A stretch of 64,000 nucleotides of DNA from Paramoeba atlantica (lineage: Eukaryota; Discosea), in the NCBI GenBank assembly GCA_977017575.1, contig CDRNVI010000016.1:248001-312000 (forward strand), read 5' to 3'. The position numbers were made by a program, and so were the translations under genes. The notes beneath the pieces are model-generated. The model saw nothing but the letters and a program-made list of their open reading frames with translations. It made no database searches and was not told the origin of the DNA. This document shows positions 8,201 through 17,017 of the stretch, piece by piece. Within the stretch, counting starts at the first letter, position 1; each line of letters starts with the position of its first letter.

Positions 8201-9841
8201 ATGCTCACCTGTGGAATATGTTTTGAAATTATGAAAGACCCTGTCGTGCTGCTCTGCGGCGACGCCTTTTGCGCAACGTGTCTGAGAGGTCACATGGAGC
8301 GTCACGCAGGCCCGGAGGGCGCGCTTTGCTTCATGTGTCACAAAGTCTCCCCCGGAGTTACCGTACAAACCGTCTCACGGTACCGTAGCCCTGAATTAGC
8401 CGCGCGTATCCGTGAGCTGCTGGGCACTGATTCTTCCGAGGCAGCAACGTGCGAGTGGTGCGAGGAGAAGCCCCCGACGCAGTACTGTGCCCTGTGTAAC
8501 TACGCCCTGTGTGCGGAGTGCACTGTCGCGGTACATAAGAATAGTGCGAAGCGCAACCACAGCACGTTCTCCCTACAGGATGGACGGAAGCCTACAGGGT
8601 CCGCAGGGGGGTGTCACAAATGTAACCAGAAAGGTCATGAGGAGTACCGCGCGGAATTCTTTTGTGTACAATGTCAAACCACTGTTTGTGTGTATTGCCT
8701 ACAAGTGGGTCATCACCGAGGCCATGAGAATATCTCCGTAGCGGATGCCGCGGCGGATGTGCGTCAGCAGCTATCTCGTCAAGTTGAGGAAGTGATTCAA
8801 ATCAAGAACTCAATTGATGCCGCGGGTAAAGAGCTCAATCGTGTCACTTACCATTATGAAGATACGTATGATCATGTTGAACAAGCTCTAACAGAGCGCT
8901 TTGCGTACTACCAGCAACAGTTGCTGCGAAAAGAATCTGAAGTGCGCGAGGTGTTACAGGGACTGCGTTCACAAGGAGACCGCGTTATCGCAGAATGTAG
9001 AAAAGAAACATTGCTACAGATGGATAAATTGAATGAAACTATTGCGCGCGGAAGGCATTTTCAGAGTTCCGCAAGCGACACGGATGTGATTGAAAATCGT
9101 GTTGCGTTAAACACATTTCAAAACTTGGAAGCACCTTGCATCCAAGGTGGTGGCTTCCATTTTAAGGATCCTGGAGAGTTGAATCTTGGCGATGTAGGAG
9201 TCAGTCTTGACATATCTGAAATAGAAAGTGCTAACACAGTTCCGAAATCTTTAAGGGCCCCCGTATCCGCCAAATCAGTATCTTCCGACCCAATGCGCCG
9301 TGAAGCAGGTGCAGGACGCACGCCAATATACACTGAGAAACCTTCGCATACGTCGGCTGCGTTGCCTAAAGCGAAACTTAGTTTTCCCGAGGATCGTGAA
9401 GTAAAAATACACAATTTACCCGAAGGTCAACAGTTCGTTTGTTCCGAAACGTTATCGACACCCCAAATTGGAATGAGAGCGAAAGAATCTTTCATGGAAG
9501 GTGTGCACTCATGGAGTGTTCGTATTACCCGTGAGTTTAAAGGTGGAATTGGGCTGGTGTGCCTTGGGGGAACTTCTGAGGCTCAAACAGGGGAAGCATT
9601 AGTATGGCGCCCGGCAAAGCAGCTTGTGGAGGGTCGGTTGGGTGTCCCTACTGAATTAAGTCGCCGACATCCAATTCCTCGATCGGGTGATACATTGCAC
9701 TTTACATTCGATAGTGAAAGGCGCGTGCTAAAAGTGGCTCATAACGATACCCCGCGTGGGGTGCTTGTGGAACATGTCCCCGGGTGGGTTGCTCCGTGTC
9801 TGATTTTTACGTCTGGAGATAGTGTCACTGTACTGAACTGA
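8201..9841 (+). CDS. TRIM-like RING / B-box / coiled-coil / SPRY-like protein
   Basis: Probable E3 ubiquitin ligase, 546 residues, cytosolic or nuclear. The RING is at residues 4-48 (CGICFEIM...CGDAFCATCL...CFMC); note that the usual zinc-ligand histidine of the CGHxFC box is Asp here. Two B-box-like zinc modules follow: CEWC...CALC...CAEC...H (about 84-125) and CHKC...CVQC...CVYC...HH (about 140-180). Residues about 180-290 form a long coiled coil, expected to mediate antiparallel dimerisation. A linker leads to a C-terminal beta-rich domain (about 400-546) containing GVHSWSVRI and a closing GWVAPCLIF, resembling SPRY/B30.2 or the related NHR-type fold. Domain order is the classic tripartite motif plus substrate domain. 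The 5' third is more GC-rich than its flanks. Confidence 0.85.
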   Translation: MLTCGICFEIMKDPVVLLCGDAFCATCLRGHMERHAGPEGALCFMCHKVSPGVTVQTVSRYRSPELAARIRELLGTDSSEAATCEWCEEKPPTQYCALCNYALCAECTVAVHKNSAKRNHSTFSLQDGRKPTGSAGGCHKCNQKGHEEYRAEFFCVQCQTTVCVYCLQVGHHRGHENISVADAAADVRQQLSRQVEEVIQIKNSIDAAGKELNRVTYHYEDTYDHVEQALTERFAYYQQQLLRKESEVREVLQGLRSQGDRVIAECRKETLLQMDKLNETIARGRHFQSSASDTDVIENRVALNTFQNLEAPCIQGGGFHFKDPGELNLGDVGVSLDISEIESANTVPKSLRAPVSAKSVSSDPMRREAGAGRTPIYTEKPSHTSAALPKAKLSFPEDREVKIHNLPEGQQFVCSETLSTPQIGMRAKESFMEGVHSWSVRITREFKGGIGLVCLGGTSEAQTGEALVWRPAKQLVEGRLGVPTELSRRHPIPRSGDTLHFTFDSERRVLKVAHNDTPRGVLVEHVPGWVAPCLIFTSGDSVTVLN

Positions 9842-10177
9842 TAAGTACCGGGACGCAGGTCATAAAAGCCATAAAAGTGGGAGAACGAAAACAGGTGCAG
9901 TTAAATTGTGTGGTAATTATGCATTTCAGTTCTGAATGTACATGCTACAGAGCATGAAGAGAATGAACTGGGGTACGAGCCCAAGCACTGGATAATAAGC
10001 AAACAACATGTATGCTCATGTATGTAGTTGATCATTCGTAGTGATTCAAGGAAAAGAACGAATACTACCCTTATTGTCATGATTTCTTTGATCGCTGTAA
10101 AGATAAGAATTTTGTTCATTGACTAAGAATATTGTGTATCAGTACATGTGTACGATTACCTTTTTTATACCTTTCTG
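9842..10177. other. Intergenic region, 336 bases
   Basis: AT-rich, no separate gene. It ends with a ten-codon upstream ORF overlapping the SMC3 start. Confidence 0.4.
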
Positions 10178-10178
10178 A
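10146..10178 (+). promoter_or_regulatory. uORF overlapping the SMC3 start (TGATG)
   Basis: ATG at 10146 opens a ten-codon frame (MCTITFIPF) whose TGA at 10176-10178 shares its A with the SMC3 ATG at 10178. This is the layout of termination-reinitiation. It matters only if the mature mRNA 5' end lies upstream of 10146. Confidence 0.4.
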
Positions 10179-13100
10179 TGCATATAAAAACCATCGCTAT
10201 AGCAGGTTTTAAGTCCTATCGCGAGCAAATCTTTGAAACGCCCTTCAGCGCAAAACACAATGTTGTAGTAGGCAAGAATGGGAGTGGAAAATCGAATTTT
10301 TTCAATGCGATTCTCTTTGTTCTTTCAGAAAAATATTCTTCTTTGAGGCAAAGTGAAAGGAAAGACCTTTTGCATGCCACTGCAGGTTCTCCTTCACTAA
10401 GTGCGTATGTGGAAATCACGTTCGACAATTCGGATGGCCGACTTGTCATTCCTGGCATGGCGGAGGAAAAAGAGATACGCATTCGACGAACTGTAGGTAT
10501 ACAAAAGGATGAATTTCGTGTAAATGATAAGGCAATATCGGCTCAAGATGTAAGACAACTCCTTGAAAGTGCTGGTTTTTCCTCTGCAAATCCCTACTAC
10601 GTAGTAGAACAAGGTCGAATTGTTCGGCTAACCAATATGGGTGATACAGAGAGATTGGAACTTCTGAAAGAGGTGGCAGGAACCAAGGTATACGAAGATC
10701 GTCGCATTGAATCTATGCACATCCTTGAGGAAGCCAAAGAAAAGAGAGAAAAAATAGATGAAACTATCCTAAAAGTCGAATCGCGGCTAAAGGAGGTTGA
10801 ATCCGAAAGAGATGAATGGAGAACCTTTCAAGCGTTGGAGCAGAGGAGAAAAGCACTGGAGTATAGCTTATATGCCAAGGAAAGCAAAAAAGTGGACCTT
10901 GAGCTTGAGGATCTTGAAAACAGCAAACGCGACTTAACAACTTCCCATGATGCTCAATTAGAAAAAACTAAAGAGCTGCAGAAACAAATGCAGGAAGCAG
11001 AAAGAGAAGTTTCGAAAGCATCACGTGCGTTAACTGCCCTTGACGAAGAAAAACTGTCTCTTGAAACTGAGCGATTGAAGTTAGTTAAGCTCCTTGCTGA
11101 ACTGCAATTGTCTTCAAAGCATGCAACAAACACGGTTTCTGCCTCAGATTCTGAACTCGCAACTTTGAAGCGAGAACTCAAAAGCACCGCAGTTTCTATC
11201 GAAAAAACTAAAAAGGAACTTGATGCCAAGTCGAAGATACTGGAAAATCATATGTCACATACCGGAAAAGAAGAAGGCAGCTTAATTCAACGTGAATCCC
11301 GTTTATTTCAACTTCAAACGAAGAGAGGACGACAAAGGCTATTCCATTCTAAGACAGAACGCGACAAATGGCTACATGACGAGATTCTCAAAACTGAAAA
11401 GTTACTTAAAGAGCATGAAAAAGAATTCAAATCGCTTCTGGAAGAAGAAAAACGACTAGAAACTGAATTAAGTGAGGAAATGGGTCTTGTTGAGAAACAG
11501 AAGACATCAATAGAAAAACAAGAGACAATCGCATCGAAAACGGAAACATTGGCACTGGAAGCCATTAAAAGTCGAGATTCTTTTCACAACGAGCGAAGGA
11601 TCCTTTTTCAAAAAATTCACGATGCGGAGAAGAAACTACGTGCGCAACGAGACGATCAAGAGAGAGCCCAGCATCTGCTGAATAAAACGTTTTCAAGTCA
11701 CGAAATTCGTCAAGGCTTGGCTAGTATGCAGGAGTCCTTGAATGAAATTGGTGAGAAGAAGCTCAAGTCATCCGTTCACGGCTCCGTTATGGAGCTTTTT
11801 TTATGCGATCAGCGTTTCTATACTGCCGTTGAGACAACTGGGGGGAATGCTCTGCTGAGCGTCGTCGTTGATACATTCGAAGATGGTGCAAAAATTCTTG
11901 CGCACATGAACAAACACAATAAACCTGGACGTGTCACGTTTCTTCCACTAGATACTTGCCGAGGAAAAAAGAAGGATCTGCCACACACAAGTGACGTGGT
12001 TCCTCTCATAGACCAACTTCGATTCAAAGAAAAGCACCAGGTAATCTTTGCGGAGCTATTTGGTCGCACGGCGTTAGCTTCATCCTTGGATTCTGCTGCT
12101 ACAGCCTCCAAGCAATACAATTGTGACGCAGTGACTTTAGATGGAGATCAAGTCAATAGAAAAGGAGGTATCCAAGGAGGATATCGGGTCACGACGTCCA
12201 GGTTGCAAGCCCATGCAGACTTAATCAGCTTAAAAGCGGACTGTGAGCGCAGCACTTCCACTCTCCACGAACTTCGTCAGAGTTTAGCCACTCTTGAAAA
12301 GAAAATCGCGTCACAACTACACGACTCAGAAGCCGCCTCAGAGAAAAGTGAGACTATGGTTGAAGAAATAAGAAATGCTCACCGTGAAAAACGTCGGGTG
12401 TATGAACATATTACCCGTAATCAACAACAACTACTCCGTACAAGAGAAGCAATTGGTACAACTAACAGTTCATTAGCAGACGTGAAGGGGAAAGTTATTA
12501 CCTTTCGAGCTGAGTTAAAGGAAGATTTTCAATCCCGCATGGGTGATGACGACGAGAAGGAGCTTGACCAACTCATGAGTCAAGTTAGTGAACAAAAGAA
12601 GCAAGTGTCCAATGAAAAGCAAAAAACTGCTACACTTTCAACAGAGGTACAAGTGTTAGAAGATACGTTAAATTCTTTGCGCAAACAATTGGATTCGGTA
12701 CAGGACCGAAGTACGTGTTTACAGCATACCTCAGAGCGAACCAAGAATCATCGGATCAACTCAGAGCTCGGTTCCGTCGAAGTGGAGGTACGTGATATTA
12801 CAAACCGAATTGTCAATGTTGAGAATGAAATCGCAGATCTTACTAAAAGGAAACAGGAAAATGAAAAGATATTTCAAGAAAAAAATTCCAACGAATTACA
12901 ATACACTCGCGAAATGCAATCCGGAGGCGAAGATTTCGATAAATATATTACCAAGAAGGCTTTACTAGGCCAACAATTTGATGAGCTGAAGTTCAAGTTG
13001 GAACGAGTAGGTGTCATTCCGAGCAACCTATCAGAGTATGATGCAATGAGCGAAACAACTATTAGAACCGAGCTTAAGAAGTGTTCCGAAAAGTTACGAT

Positions 13101-13786
13101 CCTTTACCCACGTTAATCGCAAAGCATTGGAGCAGTATACTCAATTGGAAGAAAATTTTAACGAGCTAGTAGAAAAACGAGCTGTTACTGAAAGAGAGCT
13201 TACTTCAATCCGAGAAATGATGCTTAAACTTGATGCACAGAAGGACGAGACTATTGAGCGAACGGTGAAGCAAGTGCAGTTTCAGTTTGAGAAGGTCTTT
13301 TTGGAACTTGTAACAGCAAAAGGAGCATCAGCTGAATTACAACTGTTGCGATCAAAGGAATCACCAGGTAAAACTGGTGTGGAAGGATACTCTGGTATTC
13401 GCATTCGTATAAGCTTTGGACTCGGCACACCGGTGTCAGAATTAGCGCAACTTTCCGGAGGACAAAAGTCTCTCGTTGCTTTGTCTCTTATATTCGCGAT
13501 TCAGAGGTGTGATCCGGCTCCGTTCTATTTATTCGATGAAATTGATGCTGCCTTGGACGAGGCATACCGTAGCAGCGTCGCGCAAATGATCAAGCGGCAA
13601 TGCGAGGGCGCTCAATTCATTACGGCTACATTCAAACAGGAGATGCTTGACGTGGCTGATAAGGTTTATGGCATCGTTTTTCGCAATCGCGTGAGCAGAA
13701 TCCAAGAAATTACTCACGAAGAGGGGTCGGCGCTTTTACGCCAAGCAGCGCAGGAACGGCAGGACAGCACTAAAGAGAAGACGTAA
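10178..13786 (+). CDS. SMC3: Cohesin subunit SMC3
   Basis: ATPase arm of cohesin, holding sister chromatids together. The N-terminus MHIKTIAIAGFKSYREQ leads to Walker A GKNGSGKSN at residues 32-40, then two long coiled-coil arms around a hinge (about residues 510-670, containing TAVETTGGNALLSVVVD and GGIQGGYR). The C-terminal head has the ABC signature LSGGQKSLVALSL and Walker B FYLFDEIDAALD. The frame extends ten codons upstream to a GTG, but ATG 10178 matches the conserved SMC3 N-terminus. Length 1202 fits the family. In the acetylation loop, where SMC3 usually has two adjacent lysines (GxKKD), this protein reads GIQKD: Gln109 then Lys110. Single uninterrupted frame. Confidence 0.96.
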   Translation: MHIKTIAIAGFKSYREQIFETPFSAKHNVVVGKNGSGKSNFFNAILFVLSEKYSSLRQSERKDLLHATAGSPSLSAYVEITFDNSDGRLVIPGMAEEKEIRIRRTVGIQKDEFRVNDKAISAQDVRQLLESAGFSSANPYYVVEQGRIVRLTNMGDTERLELLKEVAGTKVYEDRRIESMHILEEAKEKREKIDETILKVESRLKEVESERDEWRTFQALEQRRKALEYSLYAKESKKVDLELEDLENSKRDLTTSHDAQLEKTKELQKQMQEAEREVSKASRALTALDEEKLSLETERLKLVKLLAELQLSSKHATNTVSASDSELATLKRELKSTAVSIEKTKKELDAKSKILENHMSHTGKEEGSLIQRESRLFQLQTKRGRQRLFHSKTERDKWLHDEILKTEKLLKEHEKEFKSLLEEEKRLETELSEEMGLVEKQKTSIEKQETIASKTETLALEAIKSRDSFHNERRILFQKIHDAEKKLRAQRDDQERAQHLLNKTFSSHEIRQGLASMQESLNEIGEKKLKSSVHGSVMELFLCDQRFYTAVETTGGNALLSVVVDTFEDGAKILAHMNKHNKPGRVTFLPLDTCRGKKKDLPHTSDVVPLIDQLRFKEKHQVIFAELFGRTALASSLDSAATASKQYNCDAVTLDGDQVNRKGGIQGGYRVTTSRLQAHADLISLKADCERSTSTLHELRQSLATLEKKIASQLHDSEAASEKSETMVEEIRNAHREKRRVYEHITRNQQQLLRTREAIGTTNSSLADVKGKVITFRAELKEDFQSRMGDDDEKELDQLMSQVSEQKKQVSNEKQKTATLSTEVQVLEDTLNSLRKQLDSVQDRSTCLQHTSERTKNHRINSELGSVEVEVRDITNRIVNVENEIADLTKRKQENEKIFQEKNSNELQYTREMQSGGEDFDKYITKKALLGQQFDELKFKLERVGVIPSNLSEYDAMSETTIRTELKKCSEKLRSFTHVNRKALEQYTQLEENFNELVEKRAVTERELTSIREMMLKLDAQKDETIERTVKQVQFQFEKVFLELVTAKGASAELQLLRSKESPGKTGVEGYSGIRIRISFGLGTPVSELAQLSGGQKSLVALSLIFAIQRCDPAPFYLFDEIDAALDEAYRSSVAQMIKRQCEGAQFITATFKQEMLDVADKVYGIVFRNRVSRIQEITHEEGSALLRQAAQERQDSTKEKT

Positions 13787-14340
13787 AGACCGCTTCTTCA
13801 ATTGCGCGAATAGCAAATTTTGGACTTTTAGTCGAGCAAAATTTATAGTCAGGATTTACTATTATTATCTTTTCAGACATCAATATTGCTTTGTACCTTT
13901 GTACGATTCGTACGATATCGTACCCTTGTACGATTCGTGTGTCGTTATTAAATATAGTGATAACATGCGCTGTATATGTATGTGTTGGGATGGGTTGCCT
14001 GCATACGCGTTCACGTTATGTATAAAGTGCACATACATTTCTAAGACCTTTTGCTTTGCAATATAGGCTTCACGAATTCAAAATCAATGAACTTTAGATA
14101 ATTCAATAGACAACAATGTTATCTCATTTTCCAATGGCTTTATGTCAATCACTGCAAATGTTTTAGTAGTATCATTGGGTCAATTGGGATACCACAGAGT
14201 TCCGGCACAGTAAACATCTTCATTTGTTTTGTTTAACCATTTGACATAATTGATTGTGTGCTTCTATGATTTGAGCACTATGCAGTGTTTTTCTCATTGT
14301 AATTTTACTTTCCTACAGTATTGGGCTACCATTTTTGAAC
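13787..14340. other. Intergenic region with short repeats, 554 bases
   Basis: AT-rich spacer. TTGTACGATTCGT occurs at about 13899 and 13926, flanking the palindrome TACGATATCGTA (13911-13922). No ORF of note. Confidence 0.45.
14305..14318 (+). promoter_or_regulatory. Candidate spliced-leader acceptor for SEL1L
   Basis: The tract TTTTACTTTCCTACAG ends at 14318, giving a 22-base leader without any ATG before the SEL1L ATG at 14341. It is among the cleanest acceptor-like sites in the window. Confidence 0.5.
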
Positions 14341-16656
14341 ATGTGCTGCGCAAAAAGAACCACCTCCGTTACTGTAGTGGAGTATCTGTTATTTGTTATC
14401 GCCTGCGTAATTTGCACTAATACCAAGCTTTATCCCGCTGCATACATTGACTCCCTAGATGTAGAATCCTTTGTACCCGATGACGGTAGCGACTTTCACG
14501 CTGGCACAGTGAACAAACGAAGCAGGCACCAGTCTAAGGTAAAGCTTATTGGTATTCACCTTAATGCTTCGGCACCTGATGATACAATTCAGACACCGGC
14601 AACATTGAGTACGGAGTTGAATCAAGTATTTGAAAACGCAATTCGCCTTCTTTTTGCGAATACATCAACCTCAACATCTGTCCGGCTATGCGCATCAGCA
14701 CATTGTGAGGAGCAAAGAATCGAAATCGGTGGCACAGACTCCGTCATAAATGCTGCGCCACATGCAAGTATTCCCCCCCTTCGCGCGGACCAAGTGATTA
14801 ACGCAATCGACCTTCTCCAAAAATGTGCAGATCAAGGCCACTCCACTGCCCAATTTCTCCTGGGAGTGGCCCACAGCTTTGGAATCGCCACTCCTCTTTC
14901 CCCAGCAAAAGCCGTAACCTACCACACCTTCTCCGCTCGCGACCACAACACCCTTGGGGCCCTAGCCATGGCTCTTCGTCACGACATTGGGCTCCACGTA
15001 CCGCCAAGTTGCGTGTCCAGTCACCGGGAGTACCACCGGGTGGCTCGTTCCCTTATCCACGGCCGCCCCTACCCCACCCCCCGGGCGGTCGTCCGGCAGC
15101 AGCGTCTCGGTCACCACCTCGAGGGCTACGCCACAAGTCTTCTGGGGCTCGACGGCACCGAGCTCCTCCCCTCCGCGACCGATGCCGACTTCCTGGCCTA
15201 CCATCACCAGGCGGCGAAAAACGGGGAGGAGAAATCCATGATGAGTCTGGGCCTGATTTATGTGTTTGGGCTGCACGGGGCCGCGCAGAATGGGGAGCGC
15301 GCGGTGACCTACTTTGCGCAGGCCGCCCAGGAGGACTACACACCGGCGTATGGTGCGCTGGGTCAGGTTTATCTCTATGGCGTGGAGTCCGTATGTGGGG
15401 CTGTCGCACGAAATGCGACGCTCGCGAAACAGTATTTCGTGCTGGGCGCGGAGGAAAAGGACCCCATGTCGCTCGCAGGGTTGGGATATTTAGAGCTTCA
15501 TCCGGAGTTGTTTGGTGAAAGGCCAGAGGTGTCACCAAATTTGAAAAATCATAGTTACGCTCGTCGAATGTTTTCAAAGGCGGCTGACCTTGGTAGCGCT
15601 GAGGCGATGTACAATCTTGCAATAATGCATTTGGAAGGGGCAGGGGGTTCCACACCACGACCTGAAAGGGCGATGGAATTGCTCTTACGAGCAACACAAA
15701 GAAAACACGCACCAGCAATGTATAAATTGGCGCAATTGTCGGGTGCAAAGCCCGACCTTAGCCCTGGAGAATGTATCTTCTCGCGCGAATTGTTTAAGAC
15801 GGTAGCCTCCCAACATGATGTGCTTGAAATGATGGAAGATGCTCATCAAGCATTTCTATGTGGTGATCACACTAGAGCCCTGTTGAGGTATCTTATCTTA
15901 TCCGAATTAGGATACGATGTGGCCCATATGAATGCGGCGTACATTCTAGAGGATAGGATCAGTAATGCGGACTTGGGGATTCTTTTTAGTACACCCTTGC
16001 CCAGGGTTGAGCCTCTCGCTGGAGTAATAGAGAGGGATTCACATAATTCGAACGCTAAACAGCAGCAGCAAACGAACTATAGGCATACACTTTTACACAT
16101 TCTTCTCCAAAGATCCGCAAAACAAGGAAATACCGCAGCTATTCTACGTCTTGGTGATTTGTACTTTCGTGGCGAAGGTTGCGAAACTAATTATAGAATC
16201 GCTGAAAATTTCTACGAGGAAGCTTCCCGCCATCATAATGCCGAGGCTGCGTACAATCTCGGGTACATGCATCACTATGGCATCGGCACTACTCGAGATG
16301 CACACTTGGCTAAGAGATATTATAATTTGGCTGCGAATTATGATCCTGCCATGAAGTTTCCAATGTATTCAGTGGTAGCGTGGCTACACGTTGAAGAATG
16401 GTGGAAGCATCCGTGGGCAGGTTTTCCATCACTAGATGAGCCTGCACACCTTCAGAACGTGTCTACAGTTTTTAATGCAGAATCAAACTTGTTATCTGAT
16501 GAGGACAAACGCATCAAGAGTAAGGATTTGTTCTCACAGTATTATGACACACTGATGAATTGTTTTGCCGTAGAGAACCTCGAAATTCTGGAAACAGCAA
16601 CCCTTTATTTTCTGATCACAACACTTATGTTTTTGCTGTATGTAAAGTCAAGATAG
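14341..16656 (+). CDS. SEL1L: SEL1L/HRD3-like ERAD adaptor
   Basis: Partner of the HRD1 ubiquitin ligase that receives misfolded proteins in the ER lumen. Residues about 8-30 are a hydrophobic signal (VEYLLFVIACVICTN). Multiple Sel1 repeats follow: a group near 160-215, a run across 280-470 (SLGLIYVFG, ALGQVYLYG, LAGLGYLELH, NLAIMHLEGAGG) and a last group near 580-660 (RLGDLYFRGEG, NLGYMHHYGIG). The C-terminus is a single transmembrane helix (TATLYFLITTLMFLLYV) with a three-residue tail. Signal, lumenal Sel1 repeats and C-terminal anchor match SEL1L/HRD3. The start is ATG 14341; an upstream TTG is ignored. Codons at 14820-15520 lie inside a strongly GC-rich block. Confidence 0.88.
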   Translation: MCCAKRTTSVTVVEYLLFVIACVICTNTKLYPAAYIDSLDVESFVPDDGSDFHAGTVNKRSRHQSKVKLIGIHLNASAPDDTIQTPATLSTELNQVFENAIRLLFANTSTSTSVRLCASAHCEEQRIEIGGTDSVINAAPHASIPPLRADQVINAIDLLQKCADQGHSTAQFLLGVAHSFGIATPLSPAKAVTYHTFSARDHNTLGALAMALRHDIGLHVPPSCVSSHREYHRVARSLIHGRPYPTPRAVVRQQRLGHHLEGYATSLLGLDGTELLPSATDADFLAYHHQAAKNGEEKSMMSLGLIYVFGLHGAAQNGERAVTYFAQAAQEDYTPAYGALGQVYLYGVESVCGAVARNATLAKQYFVLGAEEKDPMSLAGLGYLELHPELFGERPEVSPNLKNHSYARRMFSKAADLGSAEAMYNLAIMHLEGAGGSTPRPERAMELLLRATQRKHAPAMYKLAQLSGAKPDLSPGECIFSRELFKTVASQHDVLEMMEDAHQAFLCGDHTRALLRYLILSELGYDVAHMNAAYILEDRISNADLGILFSTPLPRVEPLAGVIERDSHNSNAKQQQQTNYRHTLLHILLQRSAKQGNTAAILRLGDLYFRGEGCETNYRIAENFYEEASRHHNAEAAYNLGYMHHYGIGTTRDAHLAKRYYNLAANYDPAMKFPMYSVVAWLHVEEWWKHPWAGFPSLDEPAHLQNVSTVFNAESNLLSDEDKRIKSKDLFSQYYDTLMNCFAVENLEILETATLYFLITTLMFLLYVKSR
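14820..15520. other. Intragenic GC-rich block with C-to-G skew switch (block 1)
   Basis: Inside SEL1L the base composition rises sharply. From about 14820 to 15200 codons end mostly in C; from about 15230 to 15500 they end mostly in G. Both flanks of the same gene are AT-rich. Edges were judged by eye. Confidence 0.7.
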
Positions 16657-17017
16657 CGATCTACCTATGAGGTACGATTAGGTCCTAATCGTCGAATTTT
16701 TATCACTTCGAAAATGACGTTCTTGTAGCTTTTATCGCATCCCCCCTATATCGTTATGATAACGATATAGTACGTTAGAGAGAAGTTATCCTTAACAAAT
16801 GAAACGTGTTTGTTTTGAAAGCTTTGCTACTTTCCTTTGTATAAATGGTATAGTACATTTTAACGAATATTTCAAATGATTTTGATTTGAAAACGTTCAG
16901 GAATTCATCCTTTCTTGCCTTTCTTTAATACCTTAACCACATACACTTACATTAGTAAACGAAATTTAGAGACTTACTACAAAGATAAAGTCTTTTTGAT
17001 CAAATCGTCTATTAAAA
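16657..17017. other. Intergenic region, 361 bases, with palindrome
   Basis: AT-rich spacer. It contains the 12-base-arm palindrome at 16746-16770 and pyrimidine tracts ending in TTAG near 16953 that could serve as an acceptor for the next gene. Confidence 0.4.
16741..16770. repeat. C run plus perfect palindrome
   Basis: CTATATCGTTAT and its exact reverse complement are separated by a single G (16746-16757, 16759-16770), preceded by a run of C. The C-run-then-motif look recalls the ends of TIR elements A and B, so this may be a minimal relic or a foldback end. Confidence 0.4.

Noticed and set aside
15053-15748. Long minus-strand ORF opposite SEL1L
   Set aside because: A shadow of GC-rich block 1: stop codons are rare in all frames there. 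The product is low-complexity Arg/Pro/Ser with no family features, whereas the + frame encodes clear Sel1 repeats.
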